DNA of 57,367 nt, taken from Deltaproteobacteria bacterium. Lineage in GTDB: Bacteria; Myxococcota_A; Bradymonadia; REDH01. Positions 1-9,164 of the stretch are shown here, one piece after another. The stretch spans positions 1-57,367 of the forward strand of contig REDH01000051.1 in the NCBI GenBank assembly GCA_007693585.1. Direction: 5' to 3'. Within the stretch, counting starts at the first letter, position 1. Each line of letters begins with the position of its first letter. The translations under genes and the position numbers were made by a program. The notes below the pieces were generated by a model that saw only the letters and a program-made list of their open reading frames with translations, ran no database searches and was not told the origin of the DNA.

Positions 1-343
1 GTGGATTCGACTGATCGATTCTCGTCCACCAGTTGCCCTCGCTGTCGCGAAACAAGCCCTCCGTATCCGCCTCGGGGGAACTCCACTCCGCTTCCAGTCG
101 CCCGAGTGCGTGGGCGCTGATGGCTTCCTGCGGAATCTGCAGGAACACGTCGCGCCCCCTGGCGCTCGTTCCGTCTTGAAGTTGGACGCGGACCAGCAGG
201 TCTACATATGCGCCCGTCGCGAGGCCCCCTCCGTGGAGGTCCGAGGAGCCTGTACAGGTGGCCGTCGTCAGGAGGAGCATTAAGGAGAGGCATACCATGG
301 TCCATGGTCGTGCCCACGAAGTGGATGACTCTGCGTTGTTCAT
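1..343 (-). CDS. Putative lipoprotein, 3' part outside window
   Basis: Reading the minus strand from ATG at 343 gives an open frame that runs off the left edge (about 114 codons present). The start is supported by an AAGGAG-type ribosome site about 7 bases upstream. After a short polar stretch there is a hydrophobic segment (MVCLSLMLLLTTATC) ending in a lipobox-like TATC, so the product is probably lipid-anchored. The rest has no motif I recognise (for example ...YVDLLVRVQLQDG..., LQIPQEAISAHALGRLEAEW). It lies 95 bases downstream of the trypsin-like lipoprotein gene on the same strand and may be co-transcribed. Function unknown. Confidence 0.6.
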   Translation of the reverse strand, partial: MNNAESSTSWARPWTMVCLSLMLLLTTATCTGSSDLHGGGLATGAYVDLLVRVQLQDGTSARGRDVFLQIPQEAISAHALGRLEAEWSSPEADTEGLFRDSEGNWWTRIDQSNP

Positions 344-438
344 GGAAAGCTCCTTCGTGGTTGAGGATGTCATGGCTCAGGAATACCCGGCGCTAGCGAT
401 ATCAGTCGATGTTTCGCTGGAGGATGCCTGCCCTCGCC

Positions 439-2160
439 TCACGATCGGCACCTTACGGACAGTTCGTTGACGTAGTTTCCAGTATGCACCAGCAGCCCGT
501 TTCCGAACCACCCCGTCCAGCATCCTGTCTGGGCTGCGCTACCTGCCGGATCGGTCTCTCCCAGCGTCCCGTCTGGCTGCAGAAACACATCGGGCCTGGA
601 AGCATCGAAGAGGTGGCTGCATCGAATGCTGCCAATCCAGCGCACCTGCGAAGTACTTGTCCCGCCCGTGATGAACCGGACGGCGTAGCCAGCCGGACAC
701 TGCCACAGGAACTGCTGCCTGTATGGCTCGCCCGGAATACCATTGCTGAACAACGTGTTACGGTATCGATTGACGGTCATGCGTTCGGAGTGTTGCCATG
801 AGGGCGGGGTCGAGACGTGGTCCGTGTCGAGAGACCCTGCCGTTTGCACGGTCGTGTAATGAGATTGCAACGTCGTACCACCGCTGGCCATGGGTGCGCA
901 GACGGCACCGATGTTGCCAAGGACACGCAACCCGGACGACAACTCGCGAGTCGATCCGATCACCCCCACGAGCGCCTCATCGGGCCGACAGGTCAACTCG
1001 GAGTACGTACCCCAGTCCAGGCCCATGGTCATCAGCACATGGGTGGACGAGGGCGCCGAGAGCGCTGACACCCGGGTGTGCCACTGTTGCCATGACTCGA
1101 TGCCGGACTGGAACCGCGACCAGAGATTCTTGTTGCACCAGCACAAGAATCCGGAATGACACCGCGGAGAACGACCGGGATCGCTTCCAAACCCGCACCA
1201 ACGATGTCCGTTGGAAACCGCCCAGGCACGATTCGAACTGCGCCGAAGGGTGGCGCCTCCCGATGATCCAGCGAGCGTATCACCACCCTGCTCACCACTG
1301 CAGTGACTGTAGCCGTCGGAGCAGCTCGTGCTACCGGAGTTCTGCACTCTTCCACCCGGTGACAGGAGGACGGTTGGTACAGACCACGACTCCAGGCGAT
1401 TTGTGGTCAGATGAAATGTGCGCACGCCAGAAGATGGCGTCACTGACTCGACGTCGAGGTAGCCGAAGATGTCACCCGGTCCAAGGGATACGAAGTGACC
1501 CGGTCTCTGCTCGAATGTCCTGGGGTCGCAAAGGTAGAAGTGGATGTCTCGGGACGGATGCTCGTAGAGCGAGCGGCAGCTCCACGGTGTACGCGCGAGT
1601 GTCTGCGAAGCAGGCAACTGACCATCGAATCCCAGCTGACGCAGTCGAACCTGCAGCTCCGCGATGTCGAGTGATGCGTTGTTTCCGCGGTGCCGCCCAA
1701 ACTCGACCTCTGCCACACCTTCCGAAAACGTGCAGTGCGAAGCCGTGACCAAGACACGCGGTCCGATAAGGAACACAGAACAGTGTATTGGCACTGTCCG
1801 TCCCACAGCCCAGGCATAACGGGCCCCGGCTGCATAGTTCCCGTTGTGGACGAAGTGTTGCGGGTGATTCCACGTCGGACCAGGTGTCCATATCAGTTCC
1901 CGCTGACCGCTGGCTGCATCCTCAAGACCAGCGAACTGCTCATCAAGTTCACCACAACCCGAAGCCACCAAAAGGGTCAGTGCGAGTGAACAGAAAAGAT
2001 GCCGCTGTGCCACTGTGCCGCTGTGCCGCTGTGCCGCTGTGCCGCTGTGCCGCTGTGCCGCTGTGCCGCGTCTTCCATAAGTCTCCAATGCGCTGGGCCC
2101 AAGCGGGCCGCTCACGAACAACCCATGCGAACAAGCTGGTTGGGATGCTGAGGCATCCAA
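439..2160 (-). CDS. Trypsin-like serine protease lipoprotein with slippable 8-bp repeat at its N-terminus
   Basis: The mature part looks like a chymotrypsin-fold (S1) protease. VLVTASHC carries the catalytic His, SRDIHFYLC a candidate Asp, and GDTLAGSSGG the nucleophile Ser in place of the usual GDSGG. A C-terminal region of about 230 residues with CPAGYAVRF- and TGCWTG-type segments is unassigned. The start is uncertain. TTG at 2160 has a GAAGAGGA-like site upstream, but gives 49 residues ahead of a clear lipoprotein signal. GTG at 2013 gives M-AQRHLFCSLALTLLVASGC, an almost ideal lipoprotein signal. The DNA between the two starts is mostly an 8-bp tandem repeat. Base composition looks less GC-rich than the rest of the window, and an IS sits just upstream, which hints at transfer. 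Confidence 0.7.
   Translation of the reverse strand: MDASASQPACSHGLFVSGPLGPSALETYGRRGTAAQRHSGTAAQRHSGTVAQRHLFCSLALTLLVASGCGELDEQFAGLEDAASGQRELIWTPGPTWNHPQHFVHNGNYAAGARYAWAVGRTVPIHCSVFLIGPRVLVTASHCTFSEGVAEVEFGRHRGNNASLDIAELQVRLRQLGFDGQLPASQTLARTPWSCRSLYEHPSRDIHFYLCDPRTFEQRPGHFVSLGPGDIFGYLDVESVTPSSGVRTFHLTTNRLESWSVPTVLLSPGGRVQNSGSTSCSDGYSHCSGEQGGDTLAGSSGGATLRRSSNRAWAVSNGHRWCGFGSDPGRSPRCHSGFLCWCNKNLWSRFQSGIESWQQWHTRVSALSAPSSTHVLMTMGLDWGTYSELTCRPDEALVGVIGSTRELSSGLRVLGNIGAVCAPMASGGTTLQSHYTTVQTAGSLDTDHVSTPPSWQHSERMTVNRYRNTLFSNGIPGEPYRQQFLWQCPAGYAVRFITGGTSTSQVRWIGSIRCSHLFDASRPDVFLQPDGTLGETDPAGSAAQTGCWTGWFGNGLLVHTGNYVNELSVRCRS
2001..2069. repeat. 8-bp tandem repeat (unit GCCGCTGT), about 8.6 copies
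   Basis: Eight consecutive units of GCCGCTGT (the second has A for G) plus a partial one. On the minus strand the unit is read in all three frames as the same 8-residue cycle RHSGTAAQ, because 8 is coprime to 3 and the cycle has no stop. A gain or loss of one unit therefore shifts the frame of whatever starts upstream. The array lies between possible upstream starts and the lipoprotein signal of the protease gene. Confidence 0.95.
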
Positions 2161-2223
2161 TGACCGCGTCCTCTTCAGGTACGTTCATCATCGTCCGCTG
2201 TCAATAGCAGGGCGATCGGGGTG

Positions 2224-3547
2224 CAGGGCGATCGCAAGAACTCGAGTGGTTCTGACGGTTGACCAGCGGATCGGTCCGTGATCGACGCTTCCTGCCGGTG
2301 CATGTTGCTCCGGCCAGGAGGAACAGCAATGACGGATGAAACGCGGACGGATGCGATTGAGGAGGCACTGGCGCACCTGGTGCTTGTCATGGAGGACGTG
2401 ACGGACCCGCGGGGTCGTCAGGGGCGCCGCCACCTTCTCTCCTCGGTGTTGTCGATCGCGGTGTTGGGATGCCTTTGCGGGTGTGATGATGCCGAAGCCC
2501 TGGAGGACTGGGCCGAGAAGGAGGAAGACTGGCTCACGGACTATCTGGAGTTGCGGTGGGGCGTGCCATCGCAGGACACGTTTCTTCGGGTGTTGGCGGC
2601 GGTCGACCAGAGTGAGTTCCGTTGGGCATTTCACCGTTGGGTTCGTGGCGCGTTTCCCGGCGCCGTCGCTGCCGATCAGATCGCAGTCGATGGCAAGACC
2701 GCACGGCGCAGTGGCGACAAGCGTGCGGACGCGAAGGCTGTTCACATGGTGAGTGCGTTGGCGTGCGATGCGAAGGTGGTCCTCGCGCAGATGCCGACCG
2801 CGTCCAAGTCCAACGAGCTCAATGCCATTCGGGCGCTACTGAGGATTCTCGAACTGAAGGGCTCCCTGGTCAGTATCGACGCCATGGCCTGCCAGACCGA
2901 CGTGGCCAGCCGCATCCTTGAGCGAGGCGGCGACTACCTGCTGTCGGTCAAGGACAATCAGGCCAACCTGCGCGAACAGATGGTCCAGGCGTTCGAGGCG
3001 ACGACGCTGGAGCCAACACGAAACGTCGACCGACTCGGTCCGCCAACGCACGAGAAGGACACCGCCGCTGACGCTGGTCATGGCAGGATCGAGGAGCGCG
3101 CTGTGACCGTCATCCACGATTTCGACGACTGGCTCGACGAAGCCACGCGGTCACGGTGGGCGGGCTTGCAGACCCTGATCCGCGTCGAATCCAGGCGCGA
3201 GCATGAAGGTACAGGAAAGGCCCAATCCGAGAAGCGCTACACCATCAGCAGCCGACGCCTGACTGCAGCGGAGGCGAACCAACGTGTACGTACGCGCTGG
3301 GAGGTCGAGAACGGTCTGCACTACGTCCTCGATGTCTCCTTCGGCGAAGACGGCTATCGCGCACGCAAGCAAAACGCTGCGGCCAACTTCATCGTCATCC
3401 GCCACTTCGCCCTGAACCTCATTCGAAGCTTCGATGGGGACAAACTATCCGTTCCGCGGAGACGGAGACTGTGTGACTACAGGCCCGACTATCGGGAGGA
3501 ATTGCTCGCAAGGGTCGCAACCTGAAAATCTTCTTGCGATTGCCCTG
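2224..3547 (+). mobile_element. ISAs1-family insertion sequence (1324 bp)
   Basis: The ends are inverted repeats: CAGGGCGATCGCAAGAA at 2224-2240 and CAGGGCAATCGCAAGAA (reverse complement of 3531-3547), 16 of 17 identical. The single ORF inside is an ISAs1-type transposase and the length fits the family. I see no matching 8-10 bp target duplication in the flanks (GATCGGGGTG on the left, GGTCGCGCGA on the right). A partial extra copy of the left tip, CAGGGCGATCGG, starts at 2208. It may be the remnant of an earlier or adjacent insertion. Confidence 0.88.
2329..3525 (+). CDS. ISAs1-family transposase
   Basis: A 398-residue DDE transposase of the ISAs1/H-repeat type. Recognisable segments are the N-terminal DPRGRQGRRHLL, DQIAVDGKTARRS (first catalytic Asp), SIDAMACQTDVA (second Asp) and WEVENGLHYVLDVSFGEDG (Glu region). 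The ORF extends upstream to 2278, but ATG at 2329 has a strong AGGAGG 7 bases ahead and begins at the conserved N-terminus. It appears intact. It lies divergent to the protease lipoprotein, so insertion may have altered that gene's promoter. Confidence 0.93.
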   Translation: MTDETRTDAIEEALAHLVLVMEDVTDPRGRQGRRHLLSSVLSIAVLGCLCGCDDAEALEDWAEKEEDWLTDYLELRWGVPSQDTFLRVLAAVDQSEFRWAFHRWVRGAFPGAVAADQIAVDGKTARRSGDKRADAKAVHMVSALACDAKVVLAQMPTASKSNELNAIRALLRILELKGSLVSIDAMACQTDVASRILERGGDYLLSVKDNQANLREQMVQAFEATTLEPTRNVDRLGPPTHEKDTAADAGHGRIEERAVTVIHDFDDWLDEATRSRWAGLQTLIRVESRREHEGTGKAQSEKRYTISSRRLTAAEANQRVRTRWEVENGLHYVLDVSFGEDGYRARKQNAAANFIVIRHFALNLIRSFDGDKLSVPRRRRLCDYRPDYREELLARVAT

Positions 3548-3649
3548 GGTCGCGCGACGCGCCCATGCCCGGGTGGGCGCCCGCTCGGGGAGTCGCGCCA
3601 GCGGGCGGTCGCGGTCCCGGATGTGCGGCACGCGGCCGCCGCCGGGGGC

Positions 3650-4156
3650 TCAGGACGCGCTGTCCTCGAGGTCGGCGAGGTCGTAGCTGTAGCGCTCCCG
3701 CGCGAGTCGCCGGAAGCCGAGGGAGCGGTAGAGGATGGAGGCGGCGGTGTTCATGCGGTAGGCCTCGAGCTCGACGCCGCGGTAGTCGTTCTCGACGCCC
3801 CAGGCGAGGAGGTGCTCGACGAGCCTGCGCCCGATGCCGAGCTGTCGCCAGCCGGGGGCGACGTAGAGCTCCTCGATCCAGAGGGCCTTTCCGGGGAACT
3901 TGATGCTCAGGACGGTATTGGCGAGGATGACCCCGACGACGAGGCCCTCGTCGCGCGTGCGGGCGACGCGCAGCACGGTCGAGGCGCGCCGGTCGGCGAG
4001 GACTTCACTGGTGACTTCCCTGAGCTTTCCCTGGTCGGGCTGCTGCCCGAGGTCGACCATGTCGGCGAAGAAGAGCGCGGCGATGCGATCGAGATCGTCT
4101 TCGGTGGCGGCGCCGAATTCGACGGAGTCGGCGTTCGGGGTCACGTCGTCGCTCAT
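3650..4156 (-). CDS. GNAT-family N-acetyltransferase
   Basis: A 168-residue protein with a single GNAT domain. LWIEELYVAPGWRQLGIGRRLVEHLL (residues about 92-117) contains the acetyl-CoA pyrophosphate-binding Q-x-x-G-x-G/A motif (Q105-R110), followed by VELEAYRMNTAASILYRSLGF, the usual C-terminal helix-strand of the family. The substrate cannot be predicted. The same frame stays open far upstream to 4855, but that extension is antisense to a lipoprotein gene. ATG at 4156 starts just before the domain. The start codon overlaps the proposed start region of the divergent lipoprotein gene. Confidence 0.85.
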   Translation of the reverse strand: MSDDVTPNADSVEFGAATEDDLDRIAALFFADMVDLGQQPDQGKLREVTSEVLADRRASTVLRVARTRDEGLVVGVILANTVLSIKFPGKALWIEELYVAPGWRQLGIGRRLVEHLLAWGVENDYRGVELEAYRMNTAASILYRSLGFRRLARERYSYDLADLEDSAS

Positions 4157-5180
4157 GGTGGGTCCGTCCGCGGGTGAGGGAGGGGGTTCGAGGCACGGGG
4201 CGAGGATACAGTGCGGGGGTCGCCGCGCAAGGGTCTGGCGCCGGCTGTGTCGTGGCGGTCGCGCGGGGGTACTCGCGCTGCTGGCGGTGCTGCTCGCCTC
4301 GGCCTGTCGGCCGGGCCGGACCCTCGAGGAGGTGGAGTCGGCGCTGGAGCGCGACCCGGGCCCGAGCGTGCTGCAGACCGGTCGCGAGGTCGGACCGGCG
4401 ACGCCGGACACCCTGGAGGGTCGGTTCGATCGGGTGCGGGACCTCTTCGTGCACCGTGGAACGCCGCTGTTCGCGCCGGAGTCGATCGGTCTGGACGGGG
4501 GGCACGGGGTGGACCGGTCGGTGGAGTTGCGGTCCGGGGACTGCATCACCGTCCTCGCGGTCGGGGAGCGGGGGGGTCCGGCCCTGGAGCTCGCGCTGCA
4601 CGAGCCGACGGGCCGGGTGGTGGCGCGGGACGGGGGGGCGGACGCGTTCCCGGTCCTGCAGGGGTACTGTGCGGAGGAGGCGGGGGTCCACACGATGCGT
4701 CTTCGGTCGCGATCGGCGCAGGTCACCGTGCGCTGGGGGGCGTTCCGGGTCGACGACGAGACATCGGGCCGGTCCGCGCGCCGCATCGAGGAGCTGGCGC
4801 GGCGCCATGCGCCGGGGATGCGACCGCATGGCCCCGTGAACGAGGAGTGGCTCATCGAGGGAGAGCGGCGCAGCGTCGCGCTGATGCTGCGCCCGGGCCG
4901 TTGCCATGCGCTGCTGGCGGTCGGGCCCGGGTTCTCGCGCGATGTTCCGGTGCCCCGGATTCGGGAGGAGGAGCCGGTGCAGGTCGATGCGATACTTTAC
5001 AGGCCCGACGGAATTCGGTTCAGTCAGGACATCGGGGTCGATGCGACGCCCGTGATCGTGGACATCTGCCCGGAGGATGGCCGGGCCTGGCGCTACGAGC
5101 TCGTCCTGTACCGCGGGAGCGGCGCGGTCCACTGGCAGCTCTGGAGCGACTCTCCAACCCTACCTGACGGAACCGAATGA
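4155..5180 (+). CDS. Putative lipoprotein, translationally coupled to Ser/Thr kinase
   Basis: Contains a lipoprotein signal (AGVLALLAVLLASAC) and then about 300 residues without a recognisable domain; the middle resembles small beta-rich domains (RSGDCITVLAVGERG, YELVLYRGSGAVHWQLW). The start is unclear. In-frame starts are ATG 4155 or GTG 4158, which leave an unusually long Arg-rich leader, or a CTG at 4245 that would give a textbook-length signal. The stop overlaps the kinase ATG at 5177 as ATGA, so the two are probably co-translated and may act together at the cell envelope. The gene is rich in G-ending codons, unlike the kinase. Confidence 0.7.
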   Translation: MVGPSAGEGGGSRHGARIQCGGRRARVWRRLCRGGRAGVLALLAVLLASACRPGRTLEEVESALERDPGPSVLQTGREVGPATPDTLEGRFDRVRDLFVHRGTPLFAPESIGLDGGHGVDRSVELRSGDCITVLAVGERGGPALELALHEPTGRVVARDGGADAFPVLQGYCAEEAGVHTMRLRSRSAQVTVRWGAFRVDDETSGRSARRIEELARRHAPGMRPHGPVNEEWLIEGERRSVALMLRPGRCHALLAVGPGFSRDVPVPRIREEEPVQVDAILYRPDGIRFSQDIGVDATPVIVDICPEDGRAWRYELVLYRGSGAVHWQLWSDSPTLPDGTE

Positions 5181-8100
5181 CCGAGGTGATCCGCAGCGCC
5201 GACGCAGGACGTTACCGCGTCCGCGGCTTCCGCCTGCTCCGGCAGCTCGGTCGCGGTGGGCTCGCGAGGACCTGGCTCGCGGAGCAGGTCGACGGGGGAA
5301 AGCTCGTGGCCATCAAGGAGCTCCACCTGTCCACCCGCAGCCAGACGCGGGAGATCGAGCTCTTCGAGCGCGAATGCGTCACGCTCTCCGGTCTCGACCA
5401 CCCCCAGATCCCCCGGTTCATCGATACGGTGGTCGAACGTCGCGATCACGAACTCGTCCTCTACCTGGTCCAGGAGTATGTCGACGGCCCCTCGCTCCTG
5501 CAGCTCATGCAGGTCGGCTACCGGTTCTCGCCCGAGGAGGTGGTGGCCGTGATGCGCAGCTGCCTCGGGCCCCTGCGCAGCCTGCACGGCCGACAGCCCC
5601 CGATCTTTCACCGGGACCTCAAGCCGGGCAACATCCTGGTCCGCCCCGATGGCGAGTGCGCGCTGATCGACTTCGGGGCCGTGCGCAACGAATCGGCCGG
5701 CTCGTCCTCCGGGAACGCATCGGTGGTCGGAACGTTCGGGTACATGGCGCCCGAGCAGTTCCAGGCGCAGGCCTGCGCCGCCACCGACCTCTACGGGCTC
5801 GGGGCCACGGCACTCCACCTGCTCACCAACCGCGAGCCCGTACGGTTCGAGCTGGTGCGGCTCAAGCCGGACATCCGTGCGCACGTCGCCCACGCTCCGG
5901 CCCTCGGAGAGATCCTCGACCGACTCCTGGAACCGACCCCGGAAGACCGCTACCCGGACGTGGACTCCCTCGATGCCGCCCTCGAAGGGTGGTGCCGGGA
6001 GAACGCCCCGGAGACCGGCTCCTGTCTGGCCTCGGGACGGGTGGCCCAGTTCCGGCTCCTCGTCGAGCTCGAGTCCTACCGTCAGGAGCAGGCGTCGCCC
6101 ATGCGGCGACCGCAGGATGGCTACCCTGGACGCAACGAAGTCTCCCCGCGGTCCCCGTCGGGTCGTGTGCCCCAGATCACCAGGCCGGTCAGGGACACCT
6201 CGAGCGGGCCGTTCCTGACCGAGAGCAACCCGTCGAGCGTGTGGCAGAGCGCCGGCGGGAGTGGCGGCCTGCCGGGCCGCTCTCCCTGGCCCCCCGCTCG
6301 ACGGTTCCCCGAGAGGACGCCCGCCTCGGGGAACCACGACGCGGCTTCGATCGGAGTCGAGAGCGAGGGCTACCTCGTTCAGATGCCCGGGCTGACGGAG
6401 GCGGAGCCCGTCTCCGCGGAAGCGCCACCGTCCCGGCGTACCAACCCGGGGTTGCTGCCGGCGCAACCCCCGCCGCCCGGCAGCGGCCCGTCCGCGATCG
6501 ACGAGGACGATCCGGCCGCCGCCCGGCACGAGGATGATCGTCCGCCGTCCCGGCGCACAAACCCGGGTCTTGCCGCGCAGGCCGAGGAAGCGGTGGCCAC
6601 GGCCGCTGCGCATGATCGCCCGCCGTCCCGGCGCACGAATCCTGACCCTGTCGCGCAGACCACGGAGGCGGCGGCGGCCGCCGAGGCGGACGACCGACCA
6701 CCGTCACGGCGTACCAACCCGGGGTTGCTGCCGGCGCAGCCCCCTCCGCAGGACGACGGACCGCCGGCGCCCACGACCGACGGGAACGATCCCGCCTCCA
6801 TGCGAGAGGCCGACGCCCGCTCTCCCTCTCGGCGCACGAACCCGGGTCTGGCTGCGCAGGCCGCGGATGTCGTTGCGGCGGATCCCCGTCCACCGTCGAG
6901 TCGGACCAGCCCCGGGCTGGCCGCCACCTCCTCCCCCACGTCGGATGGAGATGGTGCGCGTCGCCCGGGACATGGCACCACGAACGACGACTCCGCGGTC
7001 GCAGAGGCCGAGAATCCCTGGTCGGAGGAGGAAGAGACCCTGCCACGAATGTCCCTCGAGGATGCGGTCGAGCATGACCTTCCGGAGATCTGGGCGCGGC
7101 GTGAGCCATCCTTCGACGACGTTGAGCTGCCGCCCGTGCGGGTCGGCATGCGGCGGAGCACGAGCCACAGCGGTGCCATGAAGGCGATCACGGGCGACGA
7201 GGACTTGGCGAAGGAGTCCCGACGCTGGACGGGGCAGGCTCCGCTCGCAGACCTCGACTCCGCCTCCGGCGAGCCGGTGCCCGATCCCGCCGATGTCCCG
7301 CTGCCAGCGGCGCAGGATGAGCGGGCCCCGGGCCCCGCAGTCTCTCCCGAAGCCCCCGCGGCCACCCTCCCCGAGCCGGAAGGCCTCCATCTTCCCCTGC
7401 CCCGCATGGAGTCTCGGCTGCAGCACCCGGAGGCATGGCGCGACGGTGCACTGGGGGCCACCGCACAAGTCCCGGTGACCCCGGATCCCTTCGAGACTGC
7501 CGTGACCGGGCAGCACCGCTCCACCGCCCTGACGTCGGAGAGCGGCGCGGCCGCCGACACGGATCGCGAGACCGACGAAGCCTTCGAACAGGTCCTTCGC
7601 CCTGCCGTGAAGCAAGCGAGCTCGATGCCCGAGCCGGGCGTCGCTCACGAATCTCCCGCGGCTGCAGAGGCCCGAGCGGAGGCCGATCCGGCCATGCGAG
7701 ATCTCCTCGTGGCACCGGATGTCGCGCAGCCCACCAGCGAAGCGGATGCCCGCACGCCCGTGGCCGTAAGCGGTGGTCCGCGCGAAGCGCGTGCGTTCGA
7801 TCGGCCGGAGGGAGGGGACGCGCCGGACACCGACTCGGCGTTCACCGGGCCTCGGCGCGCCGTGCGCAAGCGAAAGACCATCACCCTCACCCTGCACAAG
7901 GGGGACGATCCACTCCCGAAGCCCCGGGAATTGGCCAATCGAGGGAGCGGGGACGGTTCGCTCGACGAGGCGCTCTCGTCTCTTCCCCCGGAGGCGGCCC
8001 GGGCCGCCGCGGCAGTGCTCGGCGTCAATGCTCCACAGGCTGGGGAAGCGAATGTGCTGTCCCCCGACGAGGCAGGTGCCGCCGCCACGGCGGAGCCCGC

Positions 8101-9151
8101 CTCGTTGCGCCCGTCGGGTCGGCGGCTGCAGCCCTCTGTCGACTCTCCGGTGGCGTCGCAGCGGATGCAGGCCGACACCGCCCCGGCCCGAATCACCCCC
8201 GGGGACGCCCCGCACGCGGTGTCATCCGCCGCCGATGCTCAGGACACGGAAGGCGAGGCGTCTTCCGGGACGCAGGAGGAGGCTCCGGCCCGGGAAGCCA
8301 CAAGCGCAGACGCCGCGCAGCGGACACGCGCGGACACGTCCTTGGCGAAGCGGCCCGCGGCACCGGCCGAGTCGTCCGCGGAGGAGCTGCCCGCTGCGTC
8401 GGCCGAGTCGCCCGCTGCGTCGGCCGAGCCGTCCTCGACGCCCGTGCCGCCTGCTGCGACTGCCGCGGAAGGGCCGGGGCCGGAGGCGTCCTCTCCCGCC
8501 CTGCAGCCGGAGCCCGATGCACCTGCACCCGACGCGCCCGACACCACGTTCGACGACGTCGAGGACCCGTCCGGCGCGTTCGTCGCGTTCAACATGACGG
8601 GTCCGTCCTCCGTTGTGCGAAGGCGCGTGGAGGCCAGGTGGTGGGAACCGTTCGTGCCGGGCGGACAGAGCGCAGCGGCCACGGGACTGTACCTCGAGCT
8701 GCTCGGCGTGGGGGTCGCCGTGGCCAGCGTGTGGCTTGCGGACGGGGCGCTGCCCGGGGGAGCGCTGGGGCTCGGCGCCGTCCTCCTGCTCTACGGCATC
8801 GTGCTGACGCTCGTTCCGCGGCGAGGTGCGGCCAAGGCGCCCGGCCGTCGGACGCCGTCGAGTGTGGCCCCCGTTCATCGTGTGGTGGCGGTGGAGCGCC
8901 GCGTCGCCTGGACCGGCAGTGTGGAGTGGTGGGCCGAGTACCGGTTCGAGACGCCGGAGCAGTGGTCGGCGACCGGCCGCATTCGGCTTCGCTCCGGCGC
9001 GACGGCCCGAAGGCTGTTCCGCCATCCGGACCGCACACGCGTCCACTTCGGGCTCGACGATCCGGACGCCGTGTCCACGCTGCTGCTCGATACGGCGGGC
9101 CCTCCGCTGGTGCTGGCCCGGAGCGGGCGCAGCGGTGACGCCGAGAGCTGA
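5177..9151 (+). CDS. Transmembrane Ser/Thr protein kinase with repeated PPSRRTNPGL linker
   Basis: A 1324-residue Hanks-type kinase. The N-terminal catalytic domain has the Gly loop GRGGLART (25-32), VAIKEL with Lys47, HRDLKPGN (145-152, catalytic Asp147), DFG (165-167) and APEQ (191-194), ending near residue 270. A long Pro/Ala/Glu-rich region follows. Within it residues about 417-581 carry six copies of a PPSRRTNPGL-like motif (five contain SRRTNP, the last is SSRTSP). Two hydrophobic segments near 1168-1215 probably span the membrane, leaving a compact C-terminal domain of about 100 residues. Substrate unknown. The repeated Arg-Arg-Thr sites could be autophosphorylation sites (inference). 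Confidence 0.92.
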   Translation: MTEVIRSADAGRYRVRGFRLLRQLGRGGLARTWLAEQVDGGKLVAIKELHLSTRSQTREIELFERECVTLSGLDHPQIPRFIDTVVERRDHELVLYLVQEYVDGPSLLQLMQVGYRFSPEEVVAVMRSCLGPLRSLHGRQPPIFHRDLKPGNILVRPDGECALIDFGAVRNESAGSSSGNASVVGTFGYMAPEQFQAQACAATDLYGLGATALHLLTNREPVRFELVRLKPDIRAHVAHAPALGEILDRLLEPTPEDRYPDVDSLDAALEGWCRENAPETGSCLASGRVAQFRLLVELESYRQEQASPMRRPQDGYPGRNEVSPRSPSGRVPQITRPVRDTSSGPFLTESNPSSVWQSAGGSGGLPGRSPWPPARRFPERTPASGNHDAASIGVESEGYLVQMPGLTEAEPVSAEAPPSRRTNPGLLPAQPPPPGSGPSAIDEDDPAAARHEDDRPPSRRTNPGLAAQAEEAVATAAAHDRPPSRRTNPDPVAQTTEAAAAAEADDRPPSRRTNPGLLPAQPPPQDDGPPAPTTDGNDPASMREADARSPSRRTNPGLAAQAADVVAADPRPPSSRTSPGLAATSSPTSDGDGARRPGHGTTNDDSAVAEAENPWSEEEETLPRMSLEDAVEHDLPEIWARREPSFDDVELPPVRVGMRRSTSHSGAMKAITGDEDLAKESRRWTGQAPLADLDSASGEPVPDPADVPLPAAQDERAPGPAVSPEAPAATLPEPEGLHLPLPRMESRLQHPEAWRDGALGATAQVPVTPDPFETAVTGQHRSTALTSESGAAADTDRETDEAFEQVLRPAVKQASSMPEPGVAHESPAAAEARAEADPAMRDLLVAPDVAQPTSEADARTPVAVSGGPREARAFDRPEGGDAPDTDSAFTGPRRAVRKRKTITLTLHKGDDPLPKPRELANRGSGDGSLDEALSSLPPEAARAAAAVLGVNAPQAGEANVLSPDEAGAAATAEPASLRPSGRRLQPSVDSPVASQRMQADTAPARITPGDAPHAVSSAADAQDTEGEASSGTQEEAPAREATSADAAQRTRADTSLAKRPAAPAESSAEELPAASAESPAASAEPSSTPVPPAATAAEGPGPEASSPALQPEPDAPAPDAPDTTFDDVEDPSGAFVAFNMTGPSSVVRRRVEARWWEPFVPGGQSAAATGLYLELLGVGVAVASVWLADGALPGGALGLGAVLLLYGIVLTLVPRRGAAKAPGRRTPSSVAPVHRVVAVERRVAWTGSVEWWAEYRFETPEQWSATGRIRLRSGATARRLFRHPDRTRVHFGLDDPDAVSTLLLDTAGPPLVLARSGRSGDAES

Positions 9152-9164
9152 AGCGGTCTCCGCG

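Noticed and set aside
2001-2069. CRISPR array
   Set aside because: Units are 8 bases, directly adjacent without spacers; it is a simple tandem repeat. No CRISPR-like repeat-spacer pattern or cas gene is seen anywhere in the window.
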